Below are positions 18,270-25,373 of a stretch of DNA of 25,373 nucleotides, piece by piece (positions within the stretch are counted from its first letter, which is position 1; the number at the start of each line of letters is the position of its first letter). The translations under genes were made by a program, and so were the position numbers. Below the pieces are notes generated by a model. It saw only the letters and a program-made list of their open reading frames with translations. It was not told where the DNA came from and made no database searches. This stretch comes from CAINEC01 sp046303115 (GTDB taxonomy: Bacteria; Bacteroidota; Bacteroidia; AKYH767-A; OLB10): the NCBI GenBank assembly GCA_046303115.1, contig JBKCGZ010000209.1:1-25373 (forward strand), given 5' to 3'.

Positions 18270-19381
18270 TACTCGTTGTAGTTTAATACATCATGGCCAC
18301 CATCACGCAAGAATTTATCTTTCTTAAAAATGACTAAATCGGCAGCTACCATTTCCTTAACAATCGCAGGCAAGTCGTATTTAGGCTGCCAATTTAATTG
18401 CTTCTTTGCCTTTGCTGGATCACCAATTAATATGTCTACTTCCGCTGGTCGATAATAGCGTTTATCAATCGCCACAACTTCTTGCCCTACAGGCACCTGA
18501 TACTCATTATTGGTGCATTCAGCTACTTTTCCAACCTCATTTTCTTCACTTCCCTCCCATTGTATTTTAATTCCAGCTTCTGCAAACGACATATTAATGA
18601 AGTCGCGAACAGTAGTAGTTACTCCGGTTGCAATCACATAATCTTCTGGCTTTTCTTGTTGCAACATTAAATACATTGCTTCCACATAATCTTTTGCATG
18701 CCCCCAATCACGTTTTGCATCAATATTACCCATAAACACTTTATCTTGTAACCCAAGAGCAATTCTTGCAACGGCACGAGTAATTTTGCGGGTCACAAAG
18801 GTTTCACCTCTTAAAGGAGATTCATGGTTGAATAAAATACCATTTACCGCGAACATATTATACGACTCACGATAGTTTACAAAGATCCAATAGGCATATA
18901 GCTTTGCCACTGCATACGGCGAACGAGGATAAAAAGGGGTTGACTCTCGCTGTGGAATTTCCTGTACTAATCCATATAATTCAGAAGTAGACGCCTGATA
19001 GATTTTACACTTATCAGAGAGGTTAAGCATTCTAACGGCCTCTAGAATTCTTAAAGCGCCCAGTGCGTCAGTATTTGCCGTATATTCTGGAGAGTTGAAA
19101 CTCACATGCACGTGCGACATGGCTCCAAGGTTATAAATTTCATCTGGCATTACTTCGCTGATGATTCGAATGATATTTACAGAGTCGGTTAAATCGCCAT
19201 AATGTAATTTGAAGCGAACACCTTGCTCGTGCGGATCGGCATATAAATGATCAATACGTTGCGTATTAAAAAGTGAACTTCGGCGTTTTATTCCGTGTAC
19301 CTCATAGCCCTTGGCGAGTAAAAGTTCAGCAAGGTAGGCCCCGTCCTGACCAGTAACTCCTGTAATTAAAGCTTTTTTCAT
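18269..19381 (-). CDS. gmd: GDP-mannose 4,6-dehydratase
   Basis: Converts GDP-D-mannose to GDP-4-keto-6-deoxy-D-mannose, the first step towards GDP-L-fucose, using tightly bound NADP. Start set at ATG 19381, giving MKKALITGVTGQDG and 370 residues, the normal family length. The frame stays open for 30 more codons upstream, but that extension has no family resemblance and would put residues before the Rossmann beta-1 strand. Seen: TGVTGQDG (G8, G11, G14), the RRSS segment after beta-2, STSELYG with catalytic T132 and E134, SPYAVAK with Y156 and K160, NHESPLRGETFVTRKI, and the C-terminal YYRPAEVDILIGDP region. It overlaps fcl by one base, so the two form a compact two-gene operon transcribed away from the wzc operon. 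Confidence 0.97.
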   Translation of the reverse strand: MKKALITGVTGQDGAYLAELLLAKGYEVHGIKRRSSLFNTQRIDHLYADPHEQGVRFKLHYGDLTDSVNIIRIISEVMPDEIYNLGAMSHVHVSFNSPEYTANTDALGALRILEAVRMLNLSDKCKIYQASTSELYGLVQEIPQRESTPFYPRSPYAVAKLYAYWIFVNYRESYNMFAVNGILFNHESPLRGETFVTRKITRAVARIALGLQDKVFMGNIDAKRDWGHAKDYVEAMYLMLQQEKPEDYVIATGVTTTVRDFINMSFAEAGIKIQWEGSEENEVGKVAECTNNEYQVPVGQEVVAIDKRYYRPAEVDILIGDPAKAKKQLNWQPKYDLPAIVKEMVAADLVIFKKDKFLRDGGHDVLNYNE

Positions 19382-19519
19382 CTGAATCGTCTGTAAACTA
19401 ATATACGAATGCGAAATTACCTTTAATGTTCCCTGTTTAATAGCGGCTAATAAAATATAATTCACAACCAATTGCTGAAAACAATTTAATTATGGAGCAT
19501 TCAATGGAATGCACAAGAA

Positions 19520-19527
19520 TACCTTTG
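19520..19527 (+). promoter_or_regulatory. candidate Bacteroidota -7 box upstream of the wzc operon
   Basis: TACCTTTG fits the TAnnTTTG -7 consensus of Bacteroidota, in the 274-base divergent region between gmd and wzc. No TTG -33 element lies at the expected distance. A competing but weaker candidate is TTG at 19609-19611 with TATTGTTTA at 19628-19636, overlapped by a small inverted repeat, ATTGT-tt-ACAAT (19629-19640). Low confidence. Confidence 0.25.
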
Positions 19528-19655
19528 TCGTTAATATGGTTGTTCGTCTTCTTTCTTTAAAAATGGGACTGACCAAATATTTTTAAATAGCTAAAACAAA
19601 AAACAAGGTTGTCCGTAAAACGCCTCCTATTGTTTACAATACAATAAATTCAAGT

Positions 19656-21959
19656 ATGGAAAAGAAAATGGGCGCTAATAATCTTATTGATTCGAAAGAT
19701 ATCAAAAAAGGTTTATCTACAGTAAGTAAAAACTGGTATTTGTTTGCAATTTTTATTGGACTAGGTATAATTATCGGTAGTGTTTACCTATACAATGCAA
19801 CTAAATTTTACGGAGCAACAACTGAGTTATTAATCAAGCCACAAAAAGACCCATTTAAAGATGCTTTAAGCGAGTCGTTACCATCTGCTCCAAGAAAAGA
19901 AGAAATAGCGAACGAAGTAAAAATTATTAAGTCGACTAAATTAATTGACGAGACAATAAATAAATTAAACCTAGATATTGGTTATTACATTGAAGGACGT
20001 ATTAAAACCGGAGAAGTTTACAAAGGGACTCCTTTTACAGTAGTTGGTAAATTAACTGACAAGAGCTTATATAATGTACCCTTTGAAATAAAAATTTTAA
20101 ATCAGCAAGCATTCATTGTTGAAATCAATACGGATGGATATAAATTTAAACGCCAATCGAAATTTGGTGTACCAGTTATTAATGAAAAGTTTTCGTTCAT
20201 TGTGAACTCAGATTCAACCATTATCAATCGGAATACTAAAATCAGCGATATCCCTTACATTTTCAAATTTAAAAATCATGATGATTTAGTTAAAAAATAT
20301 CAGCGTGCATTAACAATTGAAAAAGATCAGACTGCCACCGTAATAAAAATTTCACTGGAAGATGAGGTTGAAGATAAAGCAATTGATTTTCTAAATACGC
20401 TTATCAGTAATTATATTGAAAATTCTGTCGAAGTTCAAAAAACAGTTAATGAAAATACAGTACGTTTTATTGATGCTCAATTAGCTGATGTAGAAAATCA
20501 ATTGAATAATGTTGAAAGTAATCTTGAATCATTTCAAAAAAGTAGAACAACGTTAAATCTTGGAGAAGAATCAGGAATGCTATTTCAACGTGTAGTTGAT
20601 TTTGATTCTGAAAAAGCAAGAATGAATATCCAATTGAAGTCGGTAGATATGATGTATGACTATCTAACGAATTCAACTGGTGAGAATATGGCGATTTCGC
20701 CCTCTGTTTTAGCTGAAGCAAACGACCCAGGCTTACAAGGAGCTTTTGATGAATTGTATGCTTTACAGCAAAAGCGTTCGAACTTATTATTCAGTAATAC
20801 CGAAAATTCTAAATCTGTCGTAGAAAATGATCAAATGATTTCCAGGTCAAAGCAAAAAATATCTGGAATCGTTTTAAACATTAGAAAAAACTTAGTAAAT
20901 AAAATCAATAGCATCAGTGGACAAATTGGCTCTTATAATAGCGCCTTACGTCAGATGCCATCTACACAACGTGGCATTGTAAATATTAACCGAAACGTAG
21001 AAATTTATTCTGAAATCTATAAGTTCTTATTAGAAACCCGTGCTCAAACAATCATTGCTAAAGCCAGTATAGTAGCCGATAAGATTGTTTTAGAGTCTGC
21101 ATATGGGAATGGGTTATTACATCCTTTGCCTGTAATGACACTAGCGACAGGAATTGGCGGCGGATTAGCTCTAGCCTTATTGATTATTTTCTTTAAAGGC
21201 ATTTATTATAATTATGTATTCTCGAAGGAAGATATTAAAGAAGTGACCGACTTACCAATTATTGGAGTGATCGGAAAAAGTAAAGAAGCAGAAGATGAGT
21301 ATCTAATGGTAGACAAGTTCCCTCAAAGTCAAATAGCAGAAGCCTTTCGAGTCATACGAACCAATCTCTCCTACTTTGCAAGCAAGTCCAAGAATAAAGT
21401 AATTCTTATAACGTCAACCATGCCTGGCGAAGGTAAAACGTTCACAGCAGTCAATATTGCAACCATCTTAACGAGAGCTAAAAAGAAGGTGGTGTTATTA
21501 GATTTAGATTTACATAAACCTAAACAAGCGAATGCTTTTGATTTGCAAAATGATTTTGGTGTAACATCCTATATTGTTGGGAAAGCAAACTTGAAACAAA
21601 TAACAAAAGATAGTGGTATCGATGATTTAAAAATTATATTATCGGGTCCACGGACACCTAATGCATCTGAATTAATACTTGATGAGAACTTAGATAAACT
21701 AATCAATGATTTAAAAGAAGTGTATGATTATGTTATCATTGATACACCTCCAATTGGATTATTGTCAGATGCGCTTGTATTAATGAAGCAATCAGATGTA
21801 AATATATTTGTGATGAAAGCAGGAGTTTCAAAGAAGGAATTCATCGATATCGCACATCAATTAGTAGAGAAAAACGAAATCAAACATATGTCGATTGTAC
21901 TTAACGGAGTAAGCAGTAAAAATATTCCGTCGGGATATGGTGCAGGCTACTACTCCTAA
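19656..21959 (+). CDS. wzc: Wzc-like polysaccharide co-polymerase and tyrosine autokinase
   Basis: Inner-membrane protein that controls chain length and export of a capsule or exopolysaccharide, with a cytoplasmic BY-kinase domain. The 767 residues carry a Wzz-type N-terminus with TM1 (about 27-46), a periplasmic part with a coiled coil (about 269-297), a GNVR-type segment (about 433-465), TM2 (about 493-513) and the kinase. Kinase motifs: Walker A STMPGEGKT (K594, T595), Walker A' LLDLDLHKP (D616, D618), Walker B IIDTPP (D696), and a short C-terminal tyrosine cluster (Y761, Y765, Y766) for autophosphorylation. Walker A' has His-Lys where many BY-kinases have Arg. ATG 19656 gives the fullest reading. 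A second ATG at 19668 is possible. First gene of the rightward operon, 17 bases before the ABC transporter. No Wza-type outer-membrane partner is in the window. Confidence 0.93.
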   Translation: MEKKMGANNLIDSKDIKKGLSTVSKNWYLFAIFIGLGIIIGSVYLYNATKFYGATTELLIKPQKDPFKDALSESLPSAPRKEEIANEVKIIKSTKLIDETINKLNLDIGYYIEGRIKTGEVYKGTPFTVVGKLTDKSLYNVPFEIKILNQQAFIVEINTDGYKFKRQSKFGVPVINEKFSFIVNSDSTIINRNTKISDIPYIFKFKNHDDLVKKYQRALTIEKDQTATVIKISLEDEVEDKAIDFLNTLISNYIENSVEVQKTVNENTVRFIDAQLADVENQLNNVESNLESFQKSRTTLNLGEESGMLFQRVVDFDSEKARMNIQLKSVDMMYDYLTNSTGENMAISPSVLAEANDPGLQGAFDELYALQQKRSNLLFSNTENSKSVVENDQMISRSKQKISGIVLNIRKNLVNKINSISGQIGSYNSALRQMPSTQRGIVNINRNVEIYSEIYKFLLETRAQTIIAKASIVADKIVLESAYGNGLLHPLPVMTLATGIGGGLALALLIIFFKGIYYNYVFSKEDIKEVTDLPIIGVIGKSKEAEDEYLMVDKFPQSQIAEAFRVIRTNLSYFASKSKNKVILITSTMPGEGKTFTAVNIATILTRAKKKVVLLDLDLHKPKQANAFDLQNDFGVTSYIVGKANLKQITKDSGIDDLKIILSGPRTPNASELILDENLDKLINDLKEVYDYVIIDTPPIGLLSDALVLMKQSDVNIFVMKAGVSKKEFIDIAHQLVEKNEIKHMSIVLNGVSSKNIPSGYGAGYYS

Positions 21960-21976
21960 TAACTGAATTAACATAA

Positions 21977-23758
21977 ATGGAGGAGCATGAAGTTGACAGA
22001 AGCAATGCACTGTCAAAGGCAATTAAAAGTTTAAAAGTTCATTTAACATCTTCACAAAAAAAGAAGATGATAGGACTTTCTATTTTAATTTTTATTTCTG
22101 CAATACTCGATGTATTCGGACTTGCTTCGATTCTTCCATTAGTAAAATTAGCTACTGAGCCTGGTCTTATTTTAAAAAATAAAATACTGTTTAGTATTTA
22201 CAATGCTGGACATTTTACTAATGAAAAAAACTTCTTGCTGTTTACTATTATAAGTGTTTTTCTTTTCTTTTTATTCAAAACACTTTTCGGATTATTTGTA
22301 AACTATTTACAGACAAAATTCAGTACTGCAGTGGCCTACGGAATTACCAAACGTCAGTTTGAAAAATATTTCGGATTAAACTACTATCAATTCTCGAATA
22401 TAAAAAGTAGCAATATTATTCATCATGTTATTAATAATCCAATATCGTATATAACATGGGTTGTTTTACCCTTAATCATGCTGCTATCTGAAACAATAAT
22501 TGTAATTTTAATTATAGCTGGAATTGCTATTTATGATTATCGGTTATTTATTTTTATTTCAGTTATCATTGGACCAGCTACCTGGTTAATTTATCGCATG
22601 CTTAAGAATAAGTCGTCTCATATAGGATTAGAGATGAATAAAATTTTTCCGCAATCGATGGGTACATTAAATCAAACAGTTCAAGGCTATATTGATATTA
22701 AACTAGCCAACAAAGAAGAATTTTATAAAAACAAATTTTTACGATTACAAAAAAGCTATCATGCGCTTAACATGAAATCGTATTTACATAATTTAATTCC
22801 GATGCGTGCAAACGAAATGGTAGCATTAAGTGGAGTTATTTTAATTTTTATTTATGCGATATTCTTAACTGATAATACTGCATCTGCTGTTGTTATGATA
22901 AGTTTATTTGCTGCTGCTGCTTATCGTTTAATGCCTTCCTTGAATAGAATTATCAGCTCTATGGTTTACATTCAAAAAAACCTAGGAGCATTAGAGAATC
23001 TAAATTTATATCAAGATACAATTAATAAATCAGAAGTTAATCAAGAAGAAATTAAATTTAGTGAATCGATAAATCTTCAAAATATTTTCTTCAAGTTTCC
23101 CAACCAAACAAATAACATTATTAATGATGTAAGCTTATCTATTAAGAAAGGAGAAAAGATTGGAATTATTGGATCTTCAGGATCAGGAAAAACAACATTG
23201 ATTAATATCTTGCTGAAGTTTCACAATGAATATGAAGGTGCTATTAAAATTGATAATACTATTTTAAATGATCAACATTTAAAAAGCTGGAGAAAATTAA
23301 TAGGCTATGTGAAGCAGGATATTTTTTTAATGGATGCATCGATACTTGATAATATCACCTTTAACGATTCTAATCCCAATAAAGAAAGATTAAAAAGTGC
23401 TGTTGAACAATCATCATTAACTACTTTTATCAGTAGCTTGCCAGAAGGATTAAACACACGAATTGGAGAAAGAGGTTCATCTCTATCAGGTGGACAAAAA
23501 CAACGATTAAGTATTGCGCGTTCATTATATCGCAATGCTGAAATACTCATTTTCGATGAGGCAACATCGGCACTTGATAATCAAACAGAGCAAGAGGTTA
23601 GTGATGCAATTGACCAATTATCCAGTACACAAAAAACAATTATCATTATTGCACATCGATTAACAACATTAAAAAATTGTGATCGTATTTACGAATTGAA
23701 GGAAGGTAAAATCGTGGCCATTCATCAATATGCCGACTTAATTAAAAATATCATTTAA
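21977..23758 (+). CDS. ABC exporter, PglK-like lipid-linked oligosaccharide flippase
   Basis: Half-size type I ABC exporter, 593 residues, membrane domain first. Membrane segments appear around residues 34-60, 80-105, 155-185, 188-210 and 275-320. The nucleotide-binding domain has Walker A GSSGSGKTT (399-407), Q-loop Q447, signature LSGGQKQR (503-510), Walker B IFDEATSALD (D527, E528) and H-loop H560, so it should hydrolyse ATP. The N-terminal AILDVFGLASILPLV resembles the first helix of PglK, which flips undecaprenyl-diphosphate oligosaccharides, and its place between a Wzc homologue and a sugar epimerase supports that role. MsbA-like lipid export is the alternative. Starts 17 bases after wzc, and its stop directly abuts the wecB ATG. 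Notably AT-rich. Confidence 0.88.
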   Translation: MEEHEVDRSNALSKAIKSLKVHLTSSQKKKMIGLSILIFISAILDVFGLASILPLVKLATEPGLILKNKILFSIYNAGHFTNEKNFLLFTIISVFLFFLFKTLFGLFVNYLQTKFSTAVAYGITKRQFEKYFGLNYYQFSNIKSSNIIHHVINNPISYITWVVLPLIMLLSETIIVILIIAGIAIYDYRLFIFISVIIGPATWLIYRMLKNKSSHIGLEMNKIFPQSMGTLNQTVQGYIDIKLANKEEFYKNKFLRLQKSYHALNMKSYLHNLIPMRANEMVALSGVILIFIYAIFLTDNTASAVVMISLFAAAAYRLMPSLNRIISSMVYIQKNLGALENLNLYQDTINKSEVNQEEIKFSESINLQNIFFKFPNQTNNIINDVSLSIKKGEKIGIIGSSGSGKTTLINILLKFHNEYEGAIKIDNTILNDQHLKSWRKLIGYVKQDIFLMDASILDNITFNDSNPNKERLKSAVEQSSLTTFISSLPEGLNTRIGERGSSLSGGQKQRLSIARSLYRNAEILIFDEATSALDNQTEQEVSDAIDQLSSTQKTIIIIAHRLTTLKNCDRIYELKEGKIVAIHQYADLIKNII

Positions 23759-24862
23759 ATGAATAATAAAATACTCATTGTAGTAGGAACGCGTCCAAAT
23801 TTCATAAAGATTACTCGCTTTAAAAAAGTGAACGAGGCAATGGGGAACCCGTTTAATATTAAAATTGTACATACGGGTCAGCATTATGATAGTAAAATGG
23901 CCGACGTATTTTTTACACAATTTGAATTAGAACCTGATTACTATTTAAATATTCCACAGGCATCGGCAAATACGCAAATTGGTGAAATAATTATTCGACT
24001 AGAAAATGTAATTGAAGAATTCAATCCTTCAGTAGTAATGGCAGTTGGCGATGTTAATTCAACATTTGCTGCAGCATTTGCGGGACATAAACTTAATCGC
24101 ATTGTAGCGCATTTAGAGAGTGGCTTACGTAGTTATGATCGTTCAATGCCAGAAGAGATTAACCGTTTATTAACTGATGAAATAGCTGATTACTTTTTTG
24201 TAACGGAACAGAGTGGTTATGACAATCTGACAAAAGAAGGAAAGAATAAAGATACTATCATCTTTGTAGGCAACACGATGATTGATACACTTGTTGAATT
24301 TGAAAATAAAATTCAGGAAAGTAAAATTCTTGACGAGTATCAGATTAAAGAGAAAGGATATGTGCTAATGACCATGCATAGACCTGCAACAGTTGATTCA
24401 GAAGAAGAGTTGACTAAATTATTAGAGATTATTGAATATGTAAATCAACATCATCATTTGGTTTTTCCAATACATCCGCGTACATTATCTAAACTACAAC
24501 AATTTGGATTAATGGAAAGGGTAAAATCAAATCCTAAAATTATTCTTACTGAACCATTAGATTATTTTGCATTTCAAAAGCTAATTGCAGGATGCAGTTT
24601 TGTTATTACTGATAGTGGTGGAATCCAAGAAGAAACTACATTTAGAAGTGTACCTTGTTTGACTCTTCGACCAAATACAGAGCGACCATCAACAGTTTGG
24701 ATTGGCACTAATGAACTTGTTCCTTTTGAAATTGAAAAAGTGCAAGAAAAAATTAATGAGATTAATACTAACACTTTTAAGAAAGGAGCTATACCTCCTA
24801 TGTGGGATGGCTTTTCTACTGAAAGAATTTTAGAAGCATTTAAAACGATTTTGAAGATGTAA
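23759..24862 (+). CDS. wecB: UDP-N-acetylglucosamine 2-epimerase, non-hydrolysing
   Basis: Cytosolic GT-B-fold enzyme that interconverts UDP-GlcNAc and UDP-ManNAc, supplying ManNAc-type sugars for surface polysaccharide. The 367 residues match the family. Seen: GTRPNFIK (10-17), HTGQHYDSKMADVFF, VGDVNST with D98, HLESGLRSYDRSMPEEINR with E120 and E132/E133, MHRPATVD with H207, and the C-terminal TDSGGIQEE and RPNTERP uridine-diphosphate site. The positions correspond to E. coli WecB D95, E117, E131 and H213. The SYDRSMPEE form is also found in epimerases acting on UDP-2,3-diacetamido sugars, so the exact substrate is uncertain. The ATG follows the preceding stop with no gap, so translation is probably coupled. 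The next gene begins 28 bases later. Confidence 0.92.
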   Translation: MNNKILIVVGTRPNFIKITRFKKVNEAMGNPFNIKIVHTGQHYDSKMADVFFTQFELEPDYYLNIPQASANTQIGEIIIRLENVIEEFNPSVVMAVGDVNSTFAAAFAGHKLNRIVAHLESGLRSYDRSMPEEINRLLTDEIADYFFVTEQSGYDNLTKEGKNKDTIIFVGNTMIDTLVEFENKIQESKILDEYQIKEKGYVLMTMHRPATVDSEEELTKLLEIIEYVNQHHHLVFPIHPRTLSKLQQFGLMERVKSNPKIILTEPLDYFAFQKLIAGCSFVITDSGGIQEETTFRSVPCLTLRPNTERPSTVWIGTNELVPFEIEKVQEKINEINTNTFKKGAIPPMWDGFSTERILEAFKTILKM

Positions 24863-24890
24863 TAATCATTCTCCCCTACCGTTACCGAAT

Positions 24891-25373
24891 ATGCGTATTA
24901 CCAATTTTGAAGGCTTAACAAACCTTGATAGTATTTCTTTATTTCCATTTCAGTTTTCAAAATCATTTGCTAATTTTATAAAGCATCAATTTGGAAATGA
25001 AGTTATCTATTTTGAAAAAAATGAAATTTTTGTTCCATTAGAAGTTACTGGTCATGGATTTTTTCAGCAAATAAAATTACTTGCTGCTCCATTTCGTGCA
25101 AACAAAGAAATAAGCGCACATGAATCAATATCTTTTTTTAATGATTTACAACATGAGTTAAAAAACTCTGGTAAGTATATTCGAATTGCACAGCCCCATC
25201 CAATGGCATTTACCAATGAAAAACCAAGCTATAGTAAGTGGTGTGAATTTGGAACATATGTAAATCATTTACAAAATAAATCGGATGAGAATTTACTAAA
25301 TGAATTTGATGTTAAATATAAAAAAGCAGTTCAACATAGCATTAAAAATGGTGGAAATGTGATAATTGATAAT
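24891..25373 (+). CDS. FemAB/GNAT-like protein, N-terminal part, continues beyond window
   Basis: Starts at ATG 24891 and is open to the window edge (161 codons visible). Residues about 115-161 (GTYVNHLQNKSDENLL...KKAVQHSIKNGGNVIID) resemble the FemAB-type GNAT pattern in which a G-T-Y-V strand is followed by a K-x-x-x-x-x-I-K-N-G helix turn. Such proteins occur in surface polysaccharide clusters and are thought to transfer acyl or aminoacyl groups, but the substrate here is unknown. The N-terminal 110 residues show no recognised motif. It follows wecB by 28 bases on the same strand and is probably in the same operon. Truncation is by the window only. Confidence 0.62.
   Translation, partial: MRITNFEGLTNLDSISLFPFQFSKSFANFIKHQFGNEVIYFEKNEIFVPLEVTGHGFFQQIKLLAAPFRANKEISAHESISFFNDLQHELKNSGKYIRIAQPHPMAFTNEKPSYSKWCEFGTYVNHLQNKSDENLLNEFDVKYKKAVQHSIKNGGNVIIDN

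Noticed and set aside
18482..18670. Plus-strand 62-codon frame inside gmd, and similar shadows at 20467-20721, 23305-23550, 23738-23920 and 24574-24774
   Set aside because: Each is antisense to a well-supported enzyme gene with intact motifs.
19382..19471. Thirty-codon N-terminal extension of gmd
   Set aside because: The family starts at MKKALITG. The extension is only an open stretch of the divergent promoter region.

Overview
The window looks like a chromosomal segment of a member of the Bacteroidota. The evidence is protein-level: GEVED, SprB-like and DIGADE-terminated beta-helix domains in one giant secreted protein, A-rich rather than Shine-Dalgarno leaders, and a BY-kinase/PglK-type polysaccharide cluster. 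No rRNA, tRNA, CRISPR array, transposase or phage gene was seen, and the species cannot be named from this sequence.

Positions 1-16078 (minus strand) are a single open reading frame that starts with a signal peptide at 16078 and runs off the left edge without a stop. At least 5,359 codons are visible. The frame was checked at the start, both DIGADE motifs, four of the five GEVED domains and several other points, and it is continuous. Order from the N-terminus: signal peptide, beta-helix 1, Ig-like, GEVED 1, an Ig/PKD-like array, an unassigned beta-rich domain, SprB-like repeats, divergent InlB-type repeats, more PKD-like repeats, beta-helix 2, Ig-like, GEVED 2-4 in a tandem composite repeat, a lectin-like domain, a lamin-tail-like domain, GEVED 5. 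This is a giant cell-surface protein, probably an adhesin. Its C-terminus, where a sorting or anchoring domain would lie, is outside the window. A small predicted secreted protein (16115-16588) sits 36 bases upstream on the same strand.

Positions 16589-17333 are non-coding and rich in inverted repeats, including a 43-base AT-rich inverted repeat and TCCCGA/TCGGGA-type palindromes with repeated flanks. Positions 17334-19381 (minus) hold fcl and gmd, overlapping by one base, which convert GDP-mannose to GDP-L-fucose.

From 19656 a plus-strand operon runs to the right edge: a Wzc-like tyrosine autokinase, a PglK-like ABC flippase, a WecB-type UDP-GlcNAc 2-epimerase and the start of a FemAB/GNAT-like protein. 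Together with gmd/fcl this is part of a surface polysaccharide locus: nucleotide-sugar supply, flipping of the lipid-linked oligosaccharide, and control of polymer length and export. The wzc-ABC-wecB stretch is visibly more AT-rich than gmd/fcl and the giant gene. The polysaccharide locus and the giant protein may meet at the cell surface, but that link is inference.
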